Below, one piece after another: positions 11,211 to 23,002 of a stretch of DNA of 64,000 bases. The notes under the pieces were generated by a model, which searched no databases, was not told where the DNA came from, and saw nothing but the letters and a program-made list of their open reading frames with translations. Position numbers and translations under genes: made by a program. The first letter of the stretch is position 1. Each line of letters starts with the position of its first letter. The stretch is from Hydractinia symbiolongicarpus (lineage: Eukaryota; Cnidaria; Hydrozoa; Anthoathecata; Hydractiniidae): the NCBI RefSeq assembly GCF_029227915.1, contig NC_079879.1, positions 5,704,001-5,768,000 on the forward strand, in the 5' to 3' direction.

Positions 11211-14200
11211 TCACCTGTCGCTCCAAATTTCCAAATTGCTGATATCGGCAACATCTGATAGGATTTCACGAACCAGAACGAATCGAGATGGCGTCATTTT
11301 CCAAAATTTGATTCGCTGATCAATGCTGGTGGATACACATAGCTTATCGTTAATGATTTTCACAGCTAAAATCAAATTGTTTTTTTTTTACGTTAATAGA
11401 CTTTACAATGAGAGTTACGTCAACTTCAAGTTTGTTGAAAATAAGTAGCAAAGAGACTTAGTTATTGGACGACCAGAAATGATAATTTTGCTATAGGAAG
11501 CTTTTATGAAAAATAAAAAAGTAGTAATAAAAATTGATTGGGAATTTTATAAGAAATTTGATAATAACAGAAGGTGGTCAATTTAAAAAATTCCAGAATT
11601 AATTCCAGAACATTTTCACAATTTAAAGAACATGATTCACGGTAGCATTATATTGATGGCAATATTAACAATATGCAAACATACATCATATGAAGTATAC
11701 ACCATGATAATACACAGTTTCGACGCCCATCTCTACCCACGTTCGACGGCTCCATCTTTCTCCAAAGTTTCGACGGCCCATCTCTTCCTGCATTCGACGG
11801 CCTAATCTTCCCCCACAGTTTTAAAGCCCCTTCTTTTCTAACAGTTTCGACAGCTCCACCTTTCCCCACACTTTCGACGGTCTTTCTTTTCCCACCGTTT
11901 CGACGGCCCATCTTTTCCCACCGTTTCGACGGTTCATCTTTTCCCACTTTTAACGACCCTATCTTTTCCCAGTGTCGACGATCTCATTTTCTCCCATTTA
12001 ATTTTATAAACACTTATACGTCACACAAGCATTTTACAGTGAGGTTGTCCTTATGAAAGATCAAAACAATATGGTGATGAAATACTAAAGTAACAATTTC
12101 TTTAAGATTCCTACCTGATATAGATGATATATGTGCATGTATTTGAGAAAACTTTGTCTCTTCATGTAAGTCACATTCAATTTTACACATGTGTAATGCG
12201 TTATCGTCCCCACCAGACAGTAACAAGAACCCTTAAGTACGCAAGAAACAGAATCATGAAACTGATAAACATTAAACTAACCAACGTATAAACAATGTAT
12301 ACCTGTTGAAGTTTCAAAAACGTCCAATGCGTTTACCCCAGATTGATGTACTTTAATGGAGCAGCTAGGTTGTGTAAGACTGAATACCGGTGTATTAATG
12401 TCATGGAATTTAAATTTGTTTTGGTTCACATGATTAACGGTAGTTACATTTTCATGTCCAAATGTAGAAGTTGCAACTTCACGCTCCAGTAAGTTATCGA
12501 GGTATTCTCGCAACACTTTCGTAACATCCCAGATCGCAATCCTACCATCTGCAGCTGTCGTAAAAACGACACATCGCTCATTAGTGTTACAATGAGCGAC
12601 AGTTTGCACGCAATGTTTATGAAAGTCCAACGTCGCTAATAGTTCGAATGTAGCATTGTAAAACGTGTATATCCTAGCGAATAAATATAAAGTTCAGCTG
12701 AGGCTAAGTCTAACAACAAACAAGTTCTTGTAAAAAAAAAAACTCACAACGAAGAAAACAATTATGTAGAGAAATAGTTAACATACTAGAGTGCCGATAT
12801 CTTCCAATAGATTATTAAAACTTTAAGCTACTCCACACACACCCTTTACTTTAAAGCACCACGTTAGTAAAAAAGGCTACTTACCTGGCAAAACCGTCCG
12901 AGCATGCGCAAACACAGCACATCACACCTGACGTCCACATATCGGAAAAAACATCCGACAACATGAAAGCAGTACAACATAAAAATCTCATGTCATCCAC
13001 CAAGTCATGATTTTTTAACTTCACTTTCTTCATGGTCGTTTCAGGATTGAAAATTTCCGCAACAAGACCACACGTTATATTACTTTGAAAATTATCAACA
13101 CTACGGTTTTCTTTCTGAAAATCATTATTCCATCTTTCTAAATGTATAGTACTTTGGAAGTTATTTTGTAAAATAGCGTCATTGGTTCCATTTTGTACAT
13201 CGCCCTGGTTTTTATCAAGCATGCATGTTTTATTATTTCTTAGTAAAGGACTATTGCTGTGAGCAAGCACGAATGAAGAAACCATGTAATCTTTCAAAAA
13301 CCAAACTTTCAAAGATGTTCGACTTCCACAAGAAATAAAAAAACCTTCCAGTGTGTTTGTAGCTTGCTTTGATGTGGGTAAAAAGAATATATCTTTTATA
13401 CCTCCAATGTGACCGGTGGCGGTGTGTATGCCGGTCAGGGATAGGCTGTCCGGATTATCTAATAACTTGTCAAGAATGCAAAGATGTAAATAGTGTACAA
13501 ACATAAAGATTTGATATTTCTGTAAGAAGAGAAACCGCAGTAACTTTTGTTACATTCACTTCTCCTTTTAAACCTCTTTGTTCTGTGTAAAATGATATTG
13601 TGAAAAGGATACACAACATAAAATTGATGGTCGTATCTTCACTGCAAGTTGCTATCAAGTAATGATTTTCATTCTCTACAAGCAGAATAGAAATAAATGT
13701 GCACAGAGGTTTGACATCATGACAGTCACCTGACGTTCTGTTGTTGCTGTAACAAGTTTGGCATGCATCATGCACTTAACAGATAAAAATATCATTGATC
13801 AAATTCATCAAACTTAATTAAAAAGTTTGAACCAAAATTTATAAAAAAAAGCTGCATTATTTAAAGTTTCTCCCTTACACACATCAACGCAATTATTCTG
13901 GCGATTCTAACTGTCCAATTTTTCTTTTACGCATCTCAATAAAAAATAAATAAAAACGAAGAAACTAATAATAGAAATCAATTATAATTTGATCTACAAG
14001 CGAAAACCTACCAACTGATGTGCATCCTATTATTTTCATACACAACACTTCACGACCATGTAGATTTTCCTACAAGAAAAGGCGATAGTACAAAATTCAA
14101 TTTTACTAAATAAAATCAAAAACGAATCGAACAATAGCAACAACAATGGCAACAATAAAAAAAATACCTGGATAGTTCGACCATGACTTTTCGTGTTCCA

Positions 14201-17200
14201 AGTACATGAAACTGCATTGATGATGGCACCTTTTAAGTAGGCAAATGATAAAATTCTATAATCCTAAAATCAAAAGTAAACTTCTAACGCACAATCAAAA
14301 TTTGCAGAGCCAGTAAAATTTCGTCGTATAAATCAAACATTTTTCCCAGAGAATTTACCCAGTTCACTGTCACTGACAACTACAAGATCAGTATATAGTA
14401 TTTATTTATTTATTCACTTCATTATTTACCGCATTCCACTCATACTAAACTAACCCAACGGATTGGAAACTTACGGCGGTAGGGAAGAGAACATCCCAAG
14501 ATCGATACCCTCCTCCGCATTTGATTTTAAATAGCAGTTCGTTTGATTGATTGCTCCAAGCCGCGAAATAAGATTGCTAAAATGACAAAAAGCCAAACAA
14601 ATTTTTATTCCACGCACAGGAGGCAGTACAACGTCGCACGTGCCGAAGAACAAACAGATCTATTTTTCTGTGAATGATAAAACAATACAGAAACTAATAT
14701 ACCATGTAAAAACCATAGACAATCACATCATCCTCATTGAGCCAAATACCTTCAATCCAATCCATTCCTTTGCAAGCCTGAAACATAAATATTAACGTAA
14801 TAATAACTGGTAATTGTAGTTCTTGAGAGAGACTCAACTGATAATGGAACCTCGATAGTTGACACTTAATTCCTGAGAGAGACTCAACTGATAATGGAAC
14901 CTGGATAAGTTGACACTTCTTTGTAATTTTTATGTTTCGTAAGATGTGTCAAAAAATCTCTATAATGTGCTGTGCAACATCTTCCTGTGAAGTTTTATTG
15001 TACAACATGTTTTTTTCAATAAAATCATTAATTTTACAGTTTGAAACAGTTTGCTCAAGATTTTTTAACTTATTAAAAAACAAACTATATGCTTGACTGT
15101 GGCCTGACCAAATCCATATGCAGTCACAACTCAGAAGCTTAAAAGAACTCTAAGCGTAAATAACATTATGATTTCAGGATTATCACTCTTAAACAAAGTG
15201 AAATTTTGTCTCGGGGTGTGACAAGGATCTCCAGAAATATTGCCGACTGAGCTTCCGTGTCCAAGAATGATAAAGCTTAATATGAATACTTCACAAATAA
15301 CCCAAAAAAACAATTTCACCAAACATTCGCAACTTGCCTTTTGCTTATCAAGCAACACCATAGATTTCTTGATCGGATCTACTTCATATTTCTGATAAAC
15401 ACCATTCCGTCCTGTTGTATACACGCAACCATCCACAGATATAACTTGTGTAACACCAGTTTTTCCATGTACTCCCAATATTGATTGTATGGGGTCCTAC
15501 AAACAACATTTTTTGTGTTTTTAGTGCCATGATTAATCTACTTAATAACGATATATGGACTCGATTAATCTGCTTGAAAACAACTTTTGTTTTAAAACCA
15601 ACCTGAGAAGTCTGCTCATAAAGATGGAGAGAACCTCTCCTGTCCCCACACACTAACAAAAAATCATCCCCCAAATTTTTTTCTCTGTATTTCACCAGGC
15701 TGGCTGCAGAAACCCATCTTTGTCGCGAATGGGGTAATGAAAATGAAACTTTGATGTCGATGGTTACGGAGGTGGACGTTTTCTTGACAGCAAGCAGCTT
15801 TATTTCACCTTCAGGTCCAGTGAGAAGCAGAAAAACAGCTGTATTATGTAGGAGCCACGTTAAACTAAAGATTTTTCCACTGCATATCTTTTTAACACAG
15901 AAAATGTTAGCATTATCTATAACAAAAGATTGATGGTACAATTTTATGGCTAATTATGTTCAATTAAAGAAGGAGGCCAGCGTTTTGCAGCCAAAACGTT
16001 CATATGTGTTCTTAAACTCACCAATAAAAAAAACAACCACGACACCATTAAGATTCCCCATGGCAACCAAATTACTAGAAATATCGAAACAGCAATAGGA
16101 TTGAAATTTTTTATCATCATATATTTTTGTCCATGTTTTTGATGAAAGAACATACTTCCACACGACACTAAAAGAAATGGTAATAAAGATAAATAACCAT
16201 TAACTCATATATTATTTGATTCTTAGACCAATCCTTCCAATCTCTATAATAATACGCTAGGTGTGTCTGTCTGTGTGTCTGTGACAGGCAAAGTGGATGT
16301 CTTCATTTTCCTTTGATGTTGCCGAAAAATGCATGTCTAATATGTTAAATTTTCTGACGTTATGACGCGACGAAAATAACAATACTTTAACGTCAATATC
16401 CTATATTAAATTAGTGAAGCCATTACAGTGCACCTAAAACTTTTAGGCCAAATAACTTGGAAACGAGGTGGTGACGTCAATGATTTTTCACCGCGTGGGT
16501 AACTAGGGACCAACTAGGACCAATTTGGGTAATTTTCCCAAACCTGGGTCCCCGAATCCGTTTCGGAATGGACGGGTTGATAACGTCATCGAAAAACCTT
16601 CAAATCCTAATATCTCTGCAACCGTTTGTCAAAAATACGCGATCCTATACATTTTCTTGATAAGTGTTTCAAGACCTATACAATGAAGGCAGCAGGTATA
16701 CAAATTTCTAAAAAAAAAATTTAGGGGGGTTGACTGGCCATTGCTGACATCAGCAAAATGTTAAAACCCTTATGTCTCATTAACTGCTTATCAAAAAGAT
16801 ATGATCATATACATTTTCTTGGTCAGCGTTTTAACATCTGCAAAAACCTTCAAATCCTAATATCTCTGCAACCGTTTGTCAAAAATACGCGATCCTATAC
16901 ATTTTCTTGATAAGTGTTTCAAGACCTATACAATGAAGGCAGCAGGTATACAAATTTCTAAAAAAAAAATTTGGCGGGTTTGACTGGCCATTGCTGACAT
17001 CAGCAAAATGTTAAAACCCTTATGTCTCATTAACTGCTTATCAAAAAGATATGATCATATACATTTTCTTGGTCAGCGTTTTAACATTTGCATAGTACAG
17101 GCAACGAATAAACTAAATTTCGCCAAATATTTTTGTAATTGCACTGCTGACGTCAGCAAAAAATCTAAAACAACCTACTTTTCCATTGTCCTTCTGCCTA

Positions 17201-20200
17201 AGTGGATTTTTCCACGGGCCTTATCGACTAGTCTATATAATAATACGCCAGTTCCGTGTCTCTGTGACAGGCAAAGTGGATGTCTTCATTTTCCTTTGAT
17301 GTTGCCGAAAAATGCATGTCTAATATGTTAAATTTTCTGACGTTACGGCGCGACGTCAATAGCACTACTTTAACGTCAATATCCTATATTAAATTAATGA
17401 AGCCATTACAGTGCACCTAAAATTTAGAGGCCAAATAACTTGGAAACGAGGTGGTGACGTCAATGATTTTTCACCGCGTGGGTAACTAGGGACCACCTAT
17501 GACTAATTTGGGTAATATTTCCAAACCCGGGTCCCCAAATCCGTTTCGGAATGGACGGGTTGATGACGTCATCAAAAAACCTTCAAACCTTAATATCTCT
17601 GCAACCGTTTGTCAAAAGTACATAATCCTATACATTTTCTTGATCAGCGTTTCCAGATTTATACGATGTAGGCAACAGGTATACAAATTTCTAAAATAAA
17701 TTTTTTAAGGTTTTGACGGGCCATTGCTGACGTCAGCAAAATATTTAAACCTTTATATCTTCTTAACCGTTCGTCAATAGCACATGATCATATACATTTT
17801 TTTGATCAGCAGTTTAAGCTGTACACAATGGAGGCAACGTGAAAACAAGGTTCTTTTTTTGTGGATCGGTTGCTGACTTCATTAAAATTCGAATGACGCT
17901 TCTTTTTCATATTTATCCTGCCTCAGTGGATTTTTCCACGGGCTTTATCGACTAGTGAATAAATAAATGAATGAGTGAATAAGTGAATAAATGAGTTAAT
18001 GGGTCAATGAGAGAGTAACTAATTTAATGAATGAATGACCAAATGATTAAACCTCCATATAAGTTGACTAAATAAGAAACTTAAAATATAAGCCTTGAGA
18101 TAATGATAACTTGACACTGGGAACTTTAATGAATGCATTACTAAAGCAAATTTAATGAGGCAAAAGGACGTGTTGAAGGATTTATAATAATACGCAAAAA
18201 CAACCAATGATATTTTATCTTTTCTCATATTGTGCATACTTAACTTGATTTCACTGATTTTTTAAATAAATGTGTTTTAATCTTAGCTGGTTTCATAGAC
18301 AAGAGTGAATAGTGGAGCAGAAAATATCTTTTATGGTTTCAACATACAAACATTTTTCCTTAGCTGAACTTGGAAAAGTGATGAGCAAAGTTAAATTTGG
18401 GTTGAAAGAATACTTACACCATGAAATAACATCACCTATTTGAGTGTTGCACGATTTTGTTACAAGTATGCGAACAGGTTCATTTTGTTTCATACAATAA
18501 CAGTATATCCTGACAACTGGCCAACCCAAAAGGAATTTCTTCGAAGAAGGCCAACCATATGTTTAACTTATTCGGTAAAACCTCTCGTTGCATGACAAAT
18601 AAAAAATAAACATTGATATAGTTGGGCATAAATACAATAATTTTTTTACCCTTCATTTGTACACGTCATAATCGCATCATGTCCACACAACTTGATAGAG
18701 CGTGGAAAATCGTCAGATTCAGTTGGTATAGAAAGCTCTAACGAAGGTCCTAGAAAAAAGTAATATACAAAACAAAATAAGATAATTTTTTGTATTGCAA
18801 GCCCCAACAAAATTTCAGTATTCAATTACATACCAAACAAAAGGTATGCCCTGTCAAAAAGACTGCAGGTGCTTTGTGCCAATCCCACTCCCCAGGTGCT
18901 AATAGGATTAAATGTTTGCTTCCTTAAACAAAGTGGATTTTTTGAAGGCTTAATCACCTAGTTTCAATAATAACAAGTTACCGTTACGTATGACGAGTTC
19001 TTCCAATGTGTCCCACCTTCTAATACCACCATCACCACCACCCGTAACAATAGTGTTTTTTGATACATCCAAACTCCAAATGCTTTTGCCTGTTGAAAGA
19101 AAATTTCTAATGATGTAACTAAAATTCCAAATTTCAAAGTAATGTTTATGAGAAAAGAATTCCAATATTAGCGAATTATGTAAAACAAGAAATCTGACCA
19201 TAAGTATTTTCTTTTAACTCTTCGCTATACCTTACCTTTGTGACCACTGTATTTTTTGACTACTTGACCATCAAGGTTCCACACAAGACATACTGAATCT
19301 TCACCAACACTAACAATACCACTATCACAATATCTTGCATCCCAAACACGGGCAGCGTGACCATAGAGAACCCTTATACATGTTTCATCTTGAATGGACC
19401 ATAATCGAATGCTGCGGTCATCAGATACGGACATAATTTGCTGACATGTTGAATGAAACTGAATTCCAAATATTACACCCTGGACGAAAAAAACATAATT
19501 CAAAATACATCAAGTTGAACTTCTAACCTTTATTATTCATGTCATTATTTAGCAATTATCAATGACATGCAAATGTAATCCCTGAAATTTTAAACTTTCC
19601 TGTTTCAATTTCATTAAGAACTTTCTTAAAAAGCTTAAACATTGCCGTTTTTCTTCATGACTGGAAACTTTGTTTAGTTGTTAAATTTGTCCTTCAAGAA
19701 AAGTACTATATAATCAATTTTTGTTTTGCTTCTTTAAGAATTTTGAAACATTTTGTCGGTTAGTCACTTTATTACAATTTAGGGCAGATAATGTCACGCA
19801 ATTTGTCCCAACCAGCCTGACGAGAATTTAGTGATACATTTTAAAATAAACTTTAACCCTAGTACCTCATGACCAACAAACTTCTTATAAATCGGTACAA
19901 AGCTGTGCTCCTTTATGTAATCTTTAAGTTTAGGTTTCCAAAGCAAAACCTGATTGAAAACAGTCCCGGCTGCCACTACTGTATTACTATTCACGGTACC
20001 AAAAGTAGCAGAGTATCTTTGGATATGTATTAAATTAAGAAATATAAGAATGTCATTGGACATGCAAGGCAAATAGAATTGCTACGATTTAAGAATACTT
20101 AAAGTCGATATTTACCGGGAGAATCAAACAAGAAAATGCTTAACTTTGCACAAAAATAATTTATTTTTTTTTGAAAACTCTTATTGTGATTTTCAAAGTT

Positions 20201-22656
20201 CCACTAATTATGCATGATATCGTTAAGCAGTTTTAAGTGAGGTGCTGCATTTAACAGTCTTACTAAAGCATATATGATTACAAACGTGTTATGAAACAAT
20301 TTTCATTGAAAAAGTGTTAACACAAATAAAATATTAAACTTATTGAACAAACAGACAGTGGCGAAAAGGATACAATATACATTGCTGAGTACAGCTAGAA
20401 ACTAATGTGTTTTTACCAGAAAAAGGATGCCATATAAATGTTGTGTTGTGAGCAGAAATAAACAAAATGGTATCATCGCTACACCATACACCATCCCATA
20501 TCCATGCTTTAAAAATATTTTCTTCACTTAAAACAGATACACTAAAAGGAAAAAGATATTTCACATAGCTATAACAAAAATAATGTTAAAGAGGAAAATT
20601 AACTATACAGAAAGTACACCAATAAGAAGACACTGATACAAGCTACCAGGTACATTATGACACAATGACCATAAACTTTATCTTTTAAACAACTGAAGCA
20701 ATACATGGTTCCATATTGTTAAAAACTAGTCGGTGGCCCATGGAAAAATACACAGGATCGCAAATTTTTTTTATACTGAATTGCATGTTTCGCTATGTGT
20801 TTGTCATTTTGCGTGACAGACAGACATATGCAGATATTATAATATAGACAAGATAAGTTGCAGACAATAAAACCAATACATTTTTTAGGTAACATCAGGT
20901 TAAATGAGAGGCACACTCCCACACCCCAAATTTTTTAATAAGTTAAACACCAACGTAGCACACGTAAAAGCATTTCCAAAGTACTTAATGTGTTTTTTGC
21001 TACACTTACTCCTGAAAATGCTGTGTTTCAATTTTTTACCTGGCTTTATCCTCAGTAAATGAGATTCTCACACATCGAGCACTTCTGGCCCCCAAGATTA
21101 CAAAGTTTGTTGAAAGTTTCTTTTCATCTAGAACAACAAAACAACGTTTTATGCAACAAAAACGTTTACATCTATCATTTTTTAACATACTCTTTTTCAT
21201 TTTATTTCTTTCTGTTAAACACATATATGGTTAAATTGTTGTTTTAAAATCTTTTCCTACATTTATTAGAAAAAAGTCTAAAAAAGTAACTTGCTCTACC
21301 ACTTTACTGAAAAAAAAGCTGAATATATATTTTATATATTTTTTATGTATTTTTATAAACCAAACCTCTAACAGGCAGGTGGTCGTCCTAAAAAACACCT
21401 CTGTAACACAGCCAGCCTCTGATATGGCCATTTCAGATAGTTTTTTCCTTTTAGTCTTCACGAACGCAATGAATTATTTGAAATTATGAAAGTACTGTGA
21501 TCTGCAAGTTATGCCTACAATACTTTACTGTGAAACAGCGGGGGATGTTTTCTGTTTTGAAAAAGAAAAATAAAGTTTGCCTTACACACATTATCCTTGC
21601 CAAAAGATATATCTGGCTGTGTTACAGGTGGTATTATAGAGAAGTGTAGCAGGTTTGACTGTATATTCTGCCTAAAATCTTTTAAAATGGCTTGATATAA
21701 ATTAAAATTGTAAACAGATGTAAAGGTTATAGCAAAACTATTTAAAGACGGCTAAATATTTTTACGCCTTTTTCATATTTATTTTTAGCCTAAAAGATTT
21801 AGCTGGTATGCAAAATACTTACTTTTAAAAGATGATTTGAAATGACTGTGCAATATTATGATAATTCAAAAGTAACTGCCTACTTTCTTACTTGGTGAAA
21901 AAAATAACAACAAACATAAAAACTTACTTTCACCACATATTTTGTGAACACGACTGCTTCTAAATATCTTTGTACTACTTAACTTCTTATTTGAACTTAA
22001 GGAATATATAACCAGTTTTGAACCTTGACCTAAAAAGATGTAACTATACAAGATTTTGAGCTTTCCATAAAATAATCTTTATTTTCTGTTAACTGTTCGG
22101 ATTATGCAAACAGGTAATTATATTTTATATTTCCATACATGGTATATGAAACACCTTTAAGGTGCCTAATTTCCTGGCCACAAAATTTTGTGTGTGCATA
22201 GTTACCAGCTATATCATGGCTAAATTTTATAGGCCTAAACTTCACATTTAAAAAACAAATTGAATTTTTGATACAATTTTAGTATAACAATAAACCTACA
22301 TATAGGTATATATTGTGAGAAAAAAAAACCGAAAAAAATTAAGGTACCAAGTTTCATGAATTTAATCAAAATTTGCAAAAATGATAAATTTGTTAATATC
22401 CATAAAATTTTATACCTTAGGGTAAACAAGTAAGTTTTTTGACACAATGAATAATAACAAAAATAGTAAAACATTTAAAGGAAACATGCATTTGTTTGTT
22501 ATAGAATAACACAACTGTACTGCATTTTTATGGTTAAATCAAGGCCCAAATATTTTAGAGCTACATAATACCAACACAATTCGCTAACATACCTGTTAAT
22601 AGTAAATTATTAAATATTTTTAAAGATGTAACAGGCAGTTTTGAACAAGATTCCAT
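11211..22656 (-). CDS. WDR6: WDR6 homologue, tRNA 2'-O-methylation cofactor (21 coding exons)
   Basis: Coding exons, high to low: 22656-22593, 22029-21928, 21127-21040, 20541-20374, 20016-19866, 19479-19236, 19089-18982, 18749-18650, 18509-18420, 16167-16022, 15916-15603, 15496-15338, 14777-14703, 14576-14475, 14263-14168, 14069-14012, 13774-13560, 13519-12885, 12673-12303, 12231-12115, 11365-11211. Phases agree at each junction; the total is 1186 codons, against ~1121 aa in human. WDR6 signatures run in order: KLPVTSLKIFNNLLLTGQGS at the N-terminus, SDDRSIRLW and GEDSVCLVW (WD40), KFQSYCCF, SRQRWVSA, LVCGDRRGSLHLY, VYTTGRNGVY, CGGGYRSW, CSEDTTI, ACSDGFAR, TAADGRIAIWD, STSIDQRIKFW. In vertebrates WDR6 partners FTSJ1 to methylate wobble position 34 of tRNAs in the cytosol (yeast Trm7-Rtt10). 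Least sure: the 18420 donor, the 13520-13559 mini-intron, and the C-terminus, which is shorter than in human. Confidence 0.93.
11718..11995. repeat. Degenerate ~32-bp minisatellite in the last WDR6 intron
   Basis: About eight imperfect units around GTTTCGACGGCCCATCTT plus TTCCCACC. Divergence between units is considerable. It lies in the intron between WDR6 coding exons 20 (12115) and 21 (11365). The minus-strand frame of 99 aa across it is a repeat artefact. Confidence 0.85.
16241..17231 (+). mobile_element. Non-autonomous Helitron 1
   Basis: The 5' end is TCTCTATAATAATACG directly after a host A (16240). The 3' end has a short hairpin, GTGGA-TTTT-TCCAC, then GGGCCTTATCGACTAG: the Helitron arrangement of a hairpin about 12 nt before CTRR. 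There are no terminal inverted repeats and no target duplication. The 991-bp interior lacks Rep/helicase coding sequence and contains an internal ~250-bp direct duplication (about 16590-16840 versus 16840-17085). It sits in the WDR6 intron between 18420 and 16167. Confidence 0.85.
17232..17955 (+). mobile_element. Non-autonomous Helitron 2, abutting Helitron 1
   Basis: It starts TCTATATAATAATACG on the base following the CTAG of Helitron 1 and ends with the same hairpin and ...TTATCGACTAG at 17955, followed by a host T. It is a 724-bp relative of copy 1 that lacks the internal duplication. Together the two occupy a single A/T target site. Confidence 0.85.
17956..18045. repeat. GAATAAAT / GAATGAGT low-complexity tract
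   Basis: Imperfect tetranucleotide-like repeat of GAATAAAT, GAATGAGT and AATGAATG immediately downstream of Helitron 2, inside the WDR6 intron. Confidence 0.6.
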
Positions 22657-23002
22657 TCTAAACAAAAATACTTGCTGTATATATTTCTTGAAAATAATTC
22701 TACAAAAAAAATCTAATGATTAGAACTAGTCCGAAAACTTTTGGATGAGGGCCCTTCTTGACAATATAAATTTAAATAATTTTGTTTGTTTTTTCAAACT
22801 TATAGGAATGTTGTTGTTTTTACCATCAACAAATGTATGATGAATAAAAACTATGTGTAATGACACTACACAGGGTAAAAACAATTTGTCAACTCCTGAG
22901 ATATTATGGTGGTTTTACTAGTGACATGAGGATAAAGCAATGGTGTCTAAATGATAATAATTAAATGATAATTAATAAAACAAAGAAATACTTACACAAC
23001 TT

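Noticed and set aside
11648-11947. 99-aa basic frame with GKDEPSKRWEKM-like repeats
   Set aside because: Lies in a minisatellite within a WDR6 intron; no splice sites join it to the gene.
13520-13560. Frameshift (pseudogene) interpretation of WDR6
   Set aside because: A splice solution exists, and all other exons are intact and in phase, so a functional gene is more likely; an indel cannot be excluded.
17008-17331. 107-aa frame in the WDR6 intron
   Set aside because: Runs across the junction of two Helitrons, so it cannot be an old gene.
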